64,000 nt of DNA from Myrica gale (lineage: Eukaryota > Streptophyta > Magnoliopsida > Fagales > Myricaceae): NCBI GenBank assembly GCA_963930655.1, contig OZ005607.1:25800874-25864873 (forward strand), written 5' to 3'. Below are positions 10,800 to 19,926 of this stretch, one piece after another. Below the pieces are notes generated by a model, which did not search any database, was not told the origin of the DNA, and saw only the letters and a program-made list of their open reading frames with translations. Both the position numbers and the translations under genes were made by a program. The first letter of the stretch is position 1; each line of letters starts with the position of its first letter.

Positions 10800-10930
10800 G
10801 TAACAAAAGAGTGACAGGAGAAAAGGGTAAAGGTGGTGTTTCGTTGAGGGGTTGGCGAGGGAAAAGAGTGACAGGAGAACAGGGTAAAGGTGGGATTTTT
10901 TTTTCTAAGCAGGGTAAAGGTGGGATTGAT
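10800..10930 (+). repeat. Short tandem/interspersed repeat 'aagagtgacaggaga…gggtaaaggtggg'
   Basis: The unit occurs at about 10807 and 10865, with a third partial copy at 10911 (gcagggtaaaggtgggatt). It creates a Gly/Lys-rich ORF (10733-10951) that is probably not a gene. Confidence 0.7.
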
Positions 10931-11086
10931 AAGGGAGGAGAGGGAAGATGAGGATGCAGAGGTTCTTTTTGGCTTTGTTACGAAGCGTAGTGGCATTGGC
11001 AAAACATTGTTTCAAGTTGAACTTGAACTAAACCATAGCGGTAAAACATAATACTGCAATAAAATCATTAGATCAGGATACGCTCT

Positions 11087-11545
11087 TCAGAACCCGAAAG
11101 GCTCGCCTCTAATGGAAGAAAATGGGAGTTTCTGCAGAGTTCTGAAAATGGTTTTTTTACCATGTACCAACAAGAGTGGACTTTTTTTTTCTTTGTTATC
11201 TTCCTCGCTACCTTTGGCGTTCCCTTTGTCGCCACCACCTTCCTCACCTTTTTTCTCTTCCTTCTTTGGCATCCTCTGTCTTTTTCGGCTCTTGTTTCAC
11301 TATAGCCGCGTGCTTTCCAGTCCGCTTCTACACGTACTCCACCAGCTTCTCAGGGTCAAACACGCCCTTCACTGTCACTTGTGAGCTCTTTAGATCTGGT
11401 TCAGCTGATTCCGCTCCTTTCATTCTCTGGATGCGTTTCTTAATTTCTTGTACACAGGCTTCACAATGCATGTGAACCTTCAGCGCCACGATTATAACCT
11501 GAGGCTCTTATTTTTTCTCTACCGGCAGAGGGAGCAAGCGAGAGG
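11087..11545 (-). pseudogene. Heavy-metal-associated isoprenylated plant protein (HIPP) pseudogene
   Basis: On the minus strand the frame reads VIIVALKVHMHCEACVQEIK, then KRIQRMKGAESAEPDLKSSQ and VTVKGVFDPEKLVEYV, then an in-frame stop (TAG, about 11332) followed by KRTGKHAAIVKQEPKKTEDA. This is the second HMA domain of a HIPP (copper/zinc chaperone-like), with the metal motif CEAC (CxxC). HIPPs usually have a Lys/Glu linker and a C-terminal CaaX box. Here the Lys/Glu-rich stretch continues only after a frameshift (KKGEEGGGDKGNAKGS), and no CaaX box is seen. The first HMA domain is also absent. It is therefore a truncated copy disabled by a nonsense codon and a frameshift. Confidence 0.8.
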
Positions 11546-11885
11546 AAGCCGAATGTATCAGTAAGCTTTATGCGTTTGAACCACAAATATTTGTATCAGC
11601 AATAGGAACAACATTGTCGGACCCAATTCTCGTCGAGGAGGAGATTCTCCGGCTTCAAGTCCCGCTGAACATGTAGGCTGACATGGAAATGGGTTAGTTT
11701 TGTGAAAATGGGGGCTGACGTGGAAAAACATTTCCGTTGTTAGATTAACAGAAGGTAAGAAGGTAACGGTTGGATTATTTTTTTTTAATATATAAAGATA
11801 AAGAACTAAAATTTTAAACTATAAAAGTTCACGACTAAAAATGAAATGGGTGTAAAATTCAGTGACTAAAAAACAAATTTTCCTA

Positions 11886-12112
11886 ATTTTTACGTTAATT
11901 ATACTTTTACAGTCTCATATTTTGGAGTCTTTATTTAGTATTAAGGCCAAAAAAGATTTTACGCTAGAAGTTAATTTATATATACCCGGCACCAATTTTT
12001 TAACAATGATCATTTTATGACTGCAAAAGCATCTCAGGATAGGAATGTAGAACCAAAGGAAAGAGGTCTTTGGAATGAAAAATAAAATAAAATTATGCCA
12101 AAATATCAATTT
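11886..12112. repeat. RLP upstream segment copy (partner 9115-9292)
   Basis: Nearly identical to 9115-9292 and interrupted around 12035 by 'tctcaggataggaatgtagaaccaaaggaaag', which is absent in the partner. It continues directly into the conserved RLP promoter module at 12182. Confidence 0.85.
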
Positions 12113-12181
12113 TGGTTTGAAAATCAATAATTTGTGGGTGTCGAGAAACTTGGTATGTAATAATGTAAGTGCAACACAACA

Positions 12182-12262
12182 GAAAACACGAGGCGGATGC
12201 TGATGTGGCTTCCTCTATGATCACTAGAACATCAGCTTTGACCGGAAGTATCCCACGTCGAA
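12182..12262 (+). promoter_or_regulatory. Conserved RLP promoter module, copy 1
   Basis: It contains 'catcagctttgaccggaagt' followed by 'atcccacgtc', which recurs five times in the window (also 20207, 33783, 35066, 45415). It holds a W-box core (TTGACC, WRKY site) and a CCACGT core. Each copy sits upstream of RLP material, so it is probably part of the ancestral promoter. Function is inferred from motifs only. Confidence 0.6.
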
Positions 12263-12639
12263 GGATCGCTTTTAATGCTCACATCCCTACTCGCAGAGAC
12301 TATTCTTTCTCCTTCTTATAGTTTTCTCTTTTCCGATTTCCTTTTACTTTTCTCTTGCATGTGAACAAGAAACTGTAAGTTTGGGTCTTCGTCAATCGTC
12401 ACTCAACTACATTCTTGTCGGCATCCTGTAAGTAGACTCTTTAAAGTCTTTGTAGACTTTTAAAAAAAAAAAAGTCTTTAAAGACTACTGACTAGATTCC
12501 CTGTTGAGTCTTGGTCGACCACATACGATTATAATATCCCAAAATCTGCAGAAGTTGCCTTCCTTATGATCACAATCAAATTTTGAACTCGTAATCATGC
12601 TAAATTACAAGATTTTGAGCAATGAATCACTCATATTTG

Positions 12640-12836
12640 AATCTTTTTTAGAGTCTTATACATGGGTCGAAATCTTCTGTGAATTCCCAAATGAAAATTT
12701 TCATTTGTACATTGCCAGCATTAATATCACCGTGTTTTTTTAGTACCATTCTCTTTCCAGATTTGACGCAAGCATTAGGCTTTCAAACTTGGAAGAACCG
12801 GACCTCTCTAACAATCAGTTGTCTGGTTAAATATCC
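12640..12836 (+). pseudogene. RLP fragment (LRR pieces)
   Basis: It carries 'gaattcccaaatgaaaattttcatttgtacattgccagcatt', equivalent to the GEFPTELCTLPALIS region of the RLP at 34140, and 'cttggaagaaccggacctctctaacaatcagttgtctggt' (LEEPDLSNNQLSG). Spacing and frames are broken. It is a 0.2-kb relic lying about 400 bases 3' of promoter module copy 1. Confidence 0.75.
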
Positions 12837-13103
12837 GCGGTCTTGACACTGAAATCGCGCATGGGTCGGAAGGTGTAGGACGTCCGGACGTAATCTGCAC
12901 GACCACACGTCTGGATCGTGCAATGTAGAGGTTTAGCATTCAGTTTAGAAAACTGCCACTTGCGTCTGGACAGACATAGGACATGCAGACATTAACAGTT
13001 GTTTCGCACGTTTTGTTAGAGGAACACAGGAGCCCATCATGAGATAATTGAGCAGACTGTGAGGACGACCCGGACGGTGTCAGTATTTAGTGACGATTTA
13101 GGA
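12837..13103. other. Unidentified sequence interrupted by the hAT element
   Basis: CG-rich relative to its surroundings (gtaggacgtccggacgtaatctgcacgacc). It continues on the other side of the hAT element at 15072-15277, where cgtccggacg recurs and 'gacgagatattttgtcac' occurs twice (15082, 15233). It probably belongs to another repeat family, but no ends or coding sequence were recognised. Confidence 0.35.
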
Positions 13104-13953
13104 TGCCTCACTAGGGCTGCACAAGCACACCGGAATTTTCCGGTGGAACCGGCACCGGCACCGGGTTCCCAGTACCCAGCTTCACCGGTGCCGGTTTAAG
13201 GTTTTTTACAAAATCCGGTGGTTTTCCCGGTTCCCTGCACCGGGTTCCCGGGAACCGGGAACCGGATTTAAAAAAAAAAAAAACTAACAACCCATTTTTT
13301 CCCCTAACATACAGAGAGTTCTCGCTCGAGTGCCGCTCGACAGGCACTCGAGCGCTTTCTTTAATTTTTTTTTTAAAACGCCAAGTCCACGCCTGTCGCA
13401 GTGTCGCCTCTTATTTTCTTTCTTTTCGCCCATGCTTGTTGCTTATCTCTCCCTCCCCTCCCTCTCCTGCCGACTGACAACCACCACGCCTGCCCCTCCC
13501 GTCGCCGGACGTCGTGCCTCTCTGCCCGTCCCACCTCTGCCGCTCCTCAAGCGTCCCCCCCAGCCCCCTCTGTGTTTTGCCCAGCCACTCTCTCTCCCTC
13601 TCCTGCCGACCACCACTCTTGCAGCTGTCGCGCCTCTCGTCGCCGACCACAGGTCCCCTCGTTCTCGTTCTCAGTGGCAAATTGGCAGCGTGATTCGAAT
13701 GGGTACCGAAGCAGGTAGATATGGAAATCCCTAATTTTCAAACTTGTGCTTTTAAGTTACTTGAATCCCCGAAGGCTTTGATCCTATTGCAACCTGTGTT
13801 CATTAATGCGTTAGTGTATTTTTTTGTGATGTCCGACGAGTTCACTTCATTGGTACTTTGATTTTGATTTCTCTAGTCTTTTACTGCTCATGATCTTCAA
13901 CGCTTGTTTGTAATACTATTCAGGCTTTTGATAATGATAATCATACTACTTAA

Positions 13954-14097
<144 letters not shown>

Positions 14098-14196
14098 TAA
14101 TGTGTACCAAAATTGAAGTACAAAGTAGTGTAGGATTGAGTTTTGTTTGGCAATATTTTTGGAGGCTTCCTGTTTTATGAATCCATCATTCAGGCT

Positions 14197-14330
14197 ACTG
14201 TATCTAGATCTATGCTAGAGGGTTGGAGAAGTGCTATACATCACTTTAAGCAGGCATTATCCATAGATCCTGTGATGTGGGCTGCATATGAGGAGCTGTG
14301 TGTGTTAAGTTTGTATAGAGAAAAGCCACA
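14197..14330 (+). pseudogene. Captured TPR exon resembling CDC27/APC3 (HOBBIT)
   Basis: The open frame 14143-14400 contains AIHHFKQALSIDPVMWAAYEELCVL. A helix-turn-helix TPR unit followed by YEELC is characteristic of the N-terminal TPR part of plant CDC27/APC3, a subunit of the anaphase-promoting complex. The flanking residues (LYREKPHGFNSLNSSDM) do not continue the family. It is about 30 codons and probably a captured exon within the hAT element. Identity is from memory of the family and is less sure than the ABCE match. Confidence 0.6.
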
Positions 14331-15071
14331 TGGTTTCAACTCCTTGAACAGCTCTGATATGGATATAATTGATAATTTTGTGCACATACTGATGGTGTAA
14401 TTTTAAGGCTTAAAATGTCAGGCTCAGATCTTGCAACACATAATTGCTGCTGCCTGAGCAAAGTGTAAATCTGGTCTTGCATCTTTCAGCCTTCTGTTCT
14501 AATTAGGCAGCTGACAATCAACCTTACAGATCCAAATGGTACTTTGACACCAGGGTTTATGTGTTGCTTATGGTGTTATAGGTTTCAGAGGGGACTAAAG
14601 AAGAAGCCAATGGCCCTGATATATGTGTCGAATTAGTGGGTTTCTAATTGGATAATATAGTGTAGACTTGGATGTTGGTATTCTAGAAAGATTTTTTTTT
14701 CTGTATTAAGTTTTTAATTCCATAATAAGTCTTCACATTGTCTAGGTATATGGATTTCATTAGTTTAAAATTCTTCACATGCTTAAGATTTAATCAATAT
14801 AATGACATAATGTGAAATGTCTTTTCTTTTCTTGCATTGTTTTTCCCTTGAATGTCAATTACATTACCGGAAACGCTAAAAAAAATGGCTCAATATTAAT
14901 GTAGGATAACCGGAAACCGCCACCGCTAAACCGCCACCTACACCAGCCGGTTTTTGCCCTTAACGGTGTAGGTGTAGGTGGCAATTTTTTGGAAACCGGC
15001 CTACCCGGTATAGGTGCCGGTTTTGGCCAAAACCGGCACCTACACCGGGGTTGTGCAGCCCTATGCCTCAC

Positions 15072-15277
15072 ACATGGCTGACGAGATATTTTGTCACCGA
15101 ACATTTCATAGGGGTCCGAAGATTAGCAGCTGTTACGCATTTCATCTGACACTATCGTTTGTATGATTATGGCGGATACGTCCGGACGTTATTTAAGCTT
15201 TTGTGACTATCAAGGTGTGTCACAGGTGGGTGACGAGATATTTTGTCACTCAAATACGGTCGGGACGATTTTTTACC
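15072..15277. other. Right-hand continuation of the sequence split by the hAT element
   Basis: It resumes after the second TSD copy. It holds two copies of 'gacgagatattttgtcac' and the palindromic cgtccggacg also seen at 12878. The gag-only retrotransposon abuts it at 15278 without its LTR end, so the junction is a deletion or a truncation. Confidence 0.35.
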
Positions 15278-15855
15278 CATACTTTACTTTTCTCCACATT
15301 ATTTGCCTCACGTCACTCACCTTCACACACATTCACACATTACACTTTCCACTTTTTACAATCACTCTTCACTCCCTACTACACGGCGCACACACCACTT
15401 TTTACCTTTTTCTACACTACACAACTCACACACCTTTCTTCACTAGGACACGGCTCTCACCTCTACACTACACACACGGAGACAACTCACGGACACACTT
15501 TTCTCACCACTTTTCTACTTCCCAAACTCTACTCAACTTTTTCTACACAACTCACACTACACGATTCACTCACTGCTCACACACCTTTTTACACTTCACT
15601 TCTCCTATTTATAGGCATGGTAAGTCGGTGGGCTAAGGCTTGCCGTTCGTTCATTAAGTCGGCAAGTAAGTTGGTCTAGCTTCATCTAGAAAGTTCTTTC
15701 TTTGCCTACACTACCACATTCCAGATTTCTTCATTAGCTGAATTCTCCTTGGCTGTCCTGGAATGCTCTAGATACTTCACCACACGTGATCAGCTTTTTA
15801 GCATTTTATTTTCTCATCTCCAGAGAATTCTGGGCTTCTGGGCTGTTCTTCAACA
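15278..15855 (-). repeat. 3' LTR of the gag-only element (truncated)
   Basis: Aligns with 17682-18247 almost base for base. Differences include 'cactcttcactcc' versus 'cactccactcc' and an extra 'tctggg' near 15836. It starts (minus strand) TGTTGAAGAACAGCCC. Its 3' end (85 bp up to the CA terminus) is missing and replaced by unrelated sequence at 15277. It holds a TATA box at 15606-15613. Confidence 0.9.
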
Positions 15856-17397
15856 CTCCCCCACAGCACTGAATTCTCCTCTATCCAGCAATTCATGCAA
15901 GAATGCATTCTTTACGTTCATTCGCCAGAGCTTCCACAATTTTTCAATATCCAGTAATGGTAGCAGCACATCATCTGTAGTCTTCATATCTGCCGATTTT
16001 TCCACTGCTTTGTTGTCACCCGATTCTTCAATTGCTAATCGTCTTTTGACTTCATCGGGACTTCTTGACATTAAATCCCAAATTTTATTCTTCACTAGTG
16101 CATCAACCTTTGCTTTTGCTTTTCTCCATGCTTTTTCTTCAGGCTCTTCATGTGGTGTTATATACTCACCAGTCTGCCGCGGTCCTTCTCTTTCTTGTTC
16201 ATCCGACATATCCGACTCTCCTTCCTTTCCACCGATTAGAGATATGAGTTCCTCCACTGCCTGACCATCTTCCTGTTGGCCATTCTCTGGCTCAACAATA
16301 GCACATATGGCTATCTCATCAAAGTCTATCTCTTCTTCTGAGTAGACTTTATCTCCAAGACTTACCAGAGTGGAGGGTACTTCAAAATCCCACTCATCTT
16401 CACTCTCACATATATTGCTATCTACAGTGGCAAAAGAAGCATAAAAGTCCCACTCATCATCACTATCATATGTACCTTGATGAATGTCGGATGTTACCCA
16501 ATTGCCTTCAACATGCTCTTTCTTGAATCTGCAATCTCGAGCATAGTGTCCTCTTCGACCGCAATTATAACATGCATCATTCCGTTGTCTGCAATATTGA
16601 TTGCCTTTCCACTGAGCTCCCCCTAATTGTGAGCTCCTCTTCTGAGAATTCGACGGCTCTTCGTCTTGCTCATCTTCTTCTTCATCGTCGTGTTTGCCTT
16701 TCTTCTTAAAGTCGGAGCCCCTCCGAAACTTGTGTCGACCTCTCCTGCTACTGTACAGTGTCTCCTCTTCATTCTTTATTGAAACTCCTGCTAATTGTCT
16801 TGCCAAGGTTTCTTGATTGGAAAGTAAATTTTCCAGCTCCTCCAAGGAAGGTTGGGTTGGCCAACCTTGGACCGCAGTAATAAATCCATGGTATTCGGGT
16901 CTTAACCCATGGATAATAATTCTCCTTATACGTTGCTCATTAATTTTTGCAGAAGAGTCTAACTCAGAAATTTCTCGGCAAAGAGATTTTACCTTAGCAA
17001 AATATTGATTAATCGTGAGCTCCCGCTGCGTAGTTGACATGAGCTCATTTTCCAATAGTTGAAGCCTCATATCATTTTTCCTTGAGAAACGAGCTGCCAA
17101 TGTGTCCCACGCATCCTTCGGTGTGGTGACGTGCCGGATGTGCTCCAACATATCTTTCTGAACGGTTACCTTGATTGCGAACAAAGCTTTTCCAGCCTTA
17201 ATTCGCCACTTTCGGAGTGCATCGGCATTCTCCGCAGATGGTGGCTTGGAGTCACTTCCTCCAACGATCTCCCTGAGATCTTGACCCTGCAAGTATGACT
17301 CCATGCACGTCTGCCATGTAGAATAATTCTGGTCATTGAGCCTCTCCACTGTGCCAGCAAATTGGAGATTCGCCATCGTGACTTGGTGTCGTCCCAC
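15850..17397 (-). CDS. Retrotransposon Gag protein with short RT-derived tail
   Basis: Intact frame of 515 codons. The capsid part (about residues 8-215) is of the DUF4219/UBN2 type found in copia elements (MANLQFAGTVERLNDQNYSTW). A basic/acidic linker follows, then a zinc knuckle CYNCGRRGHYARDC (CX2CX4HX4C, residues about 276-289). After a long acidic region the C-terminus contains KAWRKAKAKVDALVKNKIWDL and MNVKNAFLHELLD. These resemble the start (W..A…AL.KN.TW.L) and the first catalytic motif (DVKNAFLHG) of copia reverse transcriptase, but with Asn in place of the catalytic Asp and almost everything between deleted. The stop codon lies 4-6 bases inside the 3' LTR. The start at Met8 (17376) is also plausible. 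Confidence 0.9.
   Translation of the reverse strand: MGRHQVTMANLQFAGTVERLNDQNYSTWQTCMESYLQGQDLREIVGGSDSKPPSAENADALRKWRIKAGKALFAIKVTVQKDMLEHIRHVTTPKDAWDTLAARFSRKNDMRLQLLENELMSTTQRELTINQYFAKVKSLCREISELDSSAKINEQRIRRIIIHGLRPEYHGFITAVQGWPTQPSLEELENLLSNQETLARQLAGVSIKNEEETLYSSRRGRHKFRRGSDFKKKGKHDDEEEDEQDEEPSNSQKRSSQLGGAQWKGNQYCRQRNDACYNCGRRGHYARDCRFKKEHVEGNWVTSDIHQGTYDSDDEWDFYASFATVDSNICESEDEWDFEVPSTLVSLGDKVYSEEEIDFDEIAICAIVEPENGQQEDGQAVEELISLIGGKEGESDMSDEQEREGPRQTGEYITPHEEPEEKAWRKAKAKVDALVKNKIWDLMSRSPDEVKRRLAIEESGDNKAVEKSADMKTTDDVLLPLLDIEKLWKLWRMNVKNAFLHELLDRGEFSAVGEC
15856..15866 (-). other. Polypurine tract of the gag-only element
   Basis: Minus-strand CTGTGGGGGAG directly abuts the TG of the 3' LTR, where plus-strand DNA synthesis would be primed. 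It overlaps the last codons of gag. Confidence 0.8.
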
Positions 17398-17581
17398 GTC
17401 CTCCCAAGCAAGCTTAGTCTCAGACTATCGAGCTTCACAATCCCAGATTGTGCACGAACAATGATCTCTCGAGCAGCACCTTAACACGGTCCCTGACCGC
17501 CTTGACTCTCTACCAACAACTCTTTCCCTGCACAACTCCGAAATGACTTCAACCGTCCCAACACTGGTCCCTGACCGACTA

Positions 17582-17593
17582 GCTCCGACACCA
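17582..17593 (-). other. Primer-binding site of the gag-only element
   Basis: Minus-strand TGGTGTCGGAGC against the usual TGGTATCAGAGC complementary to the 3' end of initiator tRNA-Met, separated from the 5' LTR (…CAACA) by ATT. Two mismatches. Confidence 0.85.
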
Positions 17594-17596
17594 AAT

Positions 17597-18247
17597 TGTT
17601 GAGTGAAGTGAACCAAAAAGCTTTAAAGAAAAGCTTTTATATTAAAGTGAAAAGAACTTTTACATATGAGACAAAAAAATACATACTTTACTTTTCTCCA
17701 CATTATTTGCCTCGCGTCACTCACCTTCACACACATTCACACATTACACTTTCCACTTTTTACAATCACTCCACTCCCTACTACACGGCACACACCACTT
17801 TTTACCTTTTTCTACACTACACAACTCACACACCTTTCTTCACTAGGACACGGCTCTCACCTCTACACTACACACACGGAGACAACTCACGGACACACTT
17901 TTCTCACCACTTTTCTACTTCCCAAACTCTACTCAACTTTTTCTACACAACTCACACTACACGATTCACTCACTGCTCACACACCTTTTTACACTTCACT
18001 TCTCCTATTTATAGGCATGGTAAGTCGGTGGGCTAAGGCTTGCCGTTCGTTCATTAAGTCGGCAAGTAAGTTGGTCTAGCTTCATCTACAAAGTTCTTTC
18101 TTTGCCTACACTACCACATTCCAGATTTCTCCATTAGCTGAATTCTCCTTGGCTGTCCTGGAATGCTCTAGATACTTCACCACACGTGATCAGCTTTTTA
18201 GCATTTTATTTTCTCATCTCCAGAGAATTCTGGGCTGTTCTTCAACA
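17597..18247 (-). repeat. 5' LTR of the gag-only element
   Basis: 651 bp, TGTTGAAG…TCAACA on the minus strand, so it has the canonical TG…CA ends. A TATA box (CTATAAATAGG) lies at 18005-18015, upstream of the PBS as expected for U3/R. Confidence 0.9.
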
Positions 18248-18360
18248 CAAAACGACAGTCGCAGCATAACTTAAAATAACGTACATAGTACTAAAACATT
18301 CTTTCAAAAAATAGCGTTTAATTTTAACCACAAGGTGCAACGAGCTAAATTACATTAAAG

Positions 18361-18707
18361 GTTAACAAGAAATTTCTTTATTCCTACTTACGTGGTAGGG
18401 AGTACAAGAGGACTCAAAAGAGGCTCATCTGGGATTGATAGACACTTGGCAAAAGATGACTTGAGCGTGGAAGATGGGGGAAAGAAATGAGTTAATAATT
18501 GATCTGAATATGGGCCATTTAAAGAGTAGAGGTCATTTAAAGGTTAACAAGAAATTTCTTTATTCCCACTTCTGTGGTAGGGAGTACAAGAGGACTCAAA
18601 AGAGGCTCATCTGGGATTGATAGACACTTGGCAAAAGATGACTTGAGCGTGGAAGATGGGGAAAGAAATGTGTTAATGATCGATCTGAATATGGGCCGTA
18701 GAGGCTT
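18361..18707 (+). repeat. Tandem duplication of about 180 bp
   Basis: The unit starting 'ggttaacaagaaatttctttattcc' occurs at 18361 and again at 18541. Both run through 'ggactcaaaagaggctcatctgggattgatagacac' to 'gatctgaatatgggcc'. The copies differ at few positions (for example gagttaataat/tgttaatgat). The partner locus at 30390 has a single unit, so the tandem copy arose here after the larger duplication. Confidence 0.9.
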
Positions 18708-18904
18708 TTTTTTCTTTTGAGATAAACATATTTTACATCTCCAGGCTCTTGATACTGTGCACCTCAATTAATTATTTTTGTCAACAACTATTAATTTCAA
18801 ACAGATTGGAGCATTTGGTTGGTGATTTATATCTTTTGAGATAAACACATTTTACTCCTTCCAACTATAAAGTTCTTGACACTTTGTACCTTAATTAATT
18901 ATTT

Positions 18905-19127
18905 TTGTTACAAATATTAATTTCAAATAGTTGGAACATTGTATCGGTGATTTCTGACATTCATTCGCTTTTGGCATTTCACCCCAATTGGAGTTTTCAT
19001 CATGTTAATCGCAATATTGTAAATTATGTAGCTCACAATGTAGCCCGGTGGGCAGCCCATGAGATGATGATTGGAAACATTCATTCATCTTGTATTCCTA
19101 TTCAATCTCCCTCTATTGGCCTTTATT
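18905..19127 (+). pseudogene. LINE RNase H-like (RVT_3) remnant
   Basis: The frame encodes NSWNIVSVISDIHSLLAF, FHHVNRNIVNYVAHNVARWA and a short tail ending GLY-stop. This is the C-terminal part of the RNase H-like domain at the end of plant L1-type non-LTR retrotransposons (…H..R..N..AH.LAR.A). A homologous remnant lies at 31700-31918. It is a 75-codon relic only. Confidence 0.65.
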
Positions 19128-19143
19128 GAATGAAATATATCTT

Positions 19144-19910
19144 AAGAATTGGAAACCCCCGAACGTCTAGAGAGAGAGGGTCTCCCTTCTCTCTAGACTT
19201 CCCCACCCTTCTCTTTTGACCTCTTCCTTCCAGCGTGCTTCTCCTTTATGGGCGACGGGAGGAGCTCCTTCTCCTTCCGTCTGCCCACCTTCTGCCTGGC
19301 TACCCCCAGCCAGGAAGGAGTTGTTTCCCTTGTTTTTCCTCCTAATAACGGTGGCTTGTTCGCTTTTTGTTTTGGATCTTTGTTATGGTGAAGAGAGAGT
19401 GGTGTCCATCTCGGCAGGGTGTTCTTCGGCAAGCAGCAGCTCCGGATCTACGATGTCGCCCCTGTCCTCACATCCTCGTTTCCAGATCTGTGGTTTTTGG
19501 GTTGCCGCCCTCTTTTTCTCCATTTTTGGCCGGGGTTCTCCCACGGGTACCCCTTTGCTGCAGGTGTTGGTGCAGGCGCTTCTCTGGGGAAGTAAGTTCA
19601 AGGCTTACGTCCTACTCCGGCGATGGTATTTGTGTTTGTGTTGTGCCCCGGGTCTGTGGACCCGGGTTGAGTTGGTGGGTCTTTTGACCCCATTTGGTAC
19701 GGCCCATGTGGCCAGTGGTGTTGGGACCCTTACTATCCATTGGATTGTGGCCTTTAAGGCCTTAAGGTGTCTGACCCTTTGGGCCCTTGAAAATGCTGTA
19801 GTGGGCTTTTGTGCCCCATTTAAACGTTTTCGGCCCTGGTTGGCTCTGTATTCAGCTATTGTAGTTCGATCCATTATGCAATGAACTCCACCATTACTGA
19901 GAAAAAAAAA
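19144..19910 (+). mobile_element. Non-LTR retroposon with poly(A) tail and 16-bp target duplication
   Basis: The insertion ends in GAGAAAAAAAAA (19902-19910). It is flanked by 'gaatgaaatatatctt' (19128-19143) and 'gaatgaaatacatctt' (19911-19926), a 16-bp duplication with one difference. This is the signature of LINE-mediated insertion. The interior is CT/GC-rich compared with its surroundings and includes a 222-codon open frame (19216-19884) that shows no family signature; it may be a LINE 5' region or a processed transcript. The sequence at 33465 shows the same target region without this insert. Confidence 0.8.
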
Positions 19911-19926
19911 GAATGAAATACATCTT

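Larger units (their letters stand above)
15278..18247 (-). mobile_element. Gag-only copia-type LTR retrotransposon (TR-GAG type)
   Basis: Transcribed on the minus strand. The 5' LTR is 17597-18247 and the 3' LTR 15278-15855 (lacking ~85 bp at its 3' end). The primer-binding site at 17582-17593 reads TGGTGTCGGAGC, 10 of 12 bases of the initiator-tRNA-Met site, three bases from the LTR. The polypurine tract CTGTGGGGGAG lies at 15856-15866. The only ORF is gag (15850-17397). Protease, integrase, most of reverse transcriptase and RNase H are missing. The insertion point at 18247/18248 is confirmed by the duplicated flank at 30043, where the same sequence (caaaacgacagtcgcagcataac) has no LTR. Such gag-only elements must be mobilised by a partner element. 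Confidence 0.9.
18248..19127. repeat. Segmental duplicate of 30043-31918
   Basis: Matches 30043-31918 in blocks from 'cacaaaacgacagtcgcagcataac' to 'cctttattgaatg'. The partner carries two extra MITEs (30578-30961, 31038-31546) that are absent here. This copy therefore provides clean empty sites at about 18703-18717 and 18761-18771. A third partial copy is at 44755-44863. Confidence 0.9.

Noticed and set aside
13330..13741. Pro/Ser/Arg-rich frames on both strands in the hAT element
   Set aside because: All four frames are open because of C-rich repeats. No conserved motif; treated as non-coding content of the element.
15163..15679. Overlapping Thr/His-rich open frames (up to 158 codons)
   Set aside because: They lie in the truncated 3' LTR read on the wrong strand and are repeated at 17596-18079 in the 5' LTR. 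The composition (cacacttt repeats) explains the lack of stops.
17582..17593. Possible tRNA 3' end
   Set aside because: Only 12 bases match initiator tRNA-Met and they sit three bases from an LTR, so this is a primer-binding site and not a tRNA gene.
19216..19884. 222-codon open frame in the poly(A) retroposon
   Set aside because: No domain or family signature. GC-rich sequence gives long chance frames on both strands here, so it was described only as part of the element.
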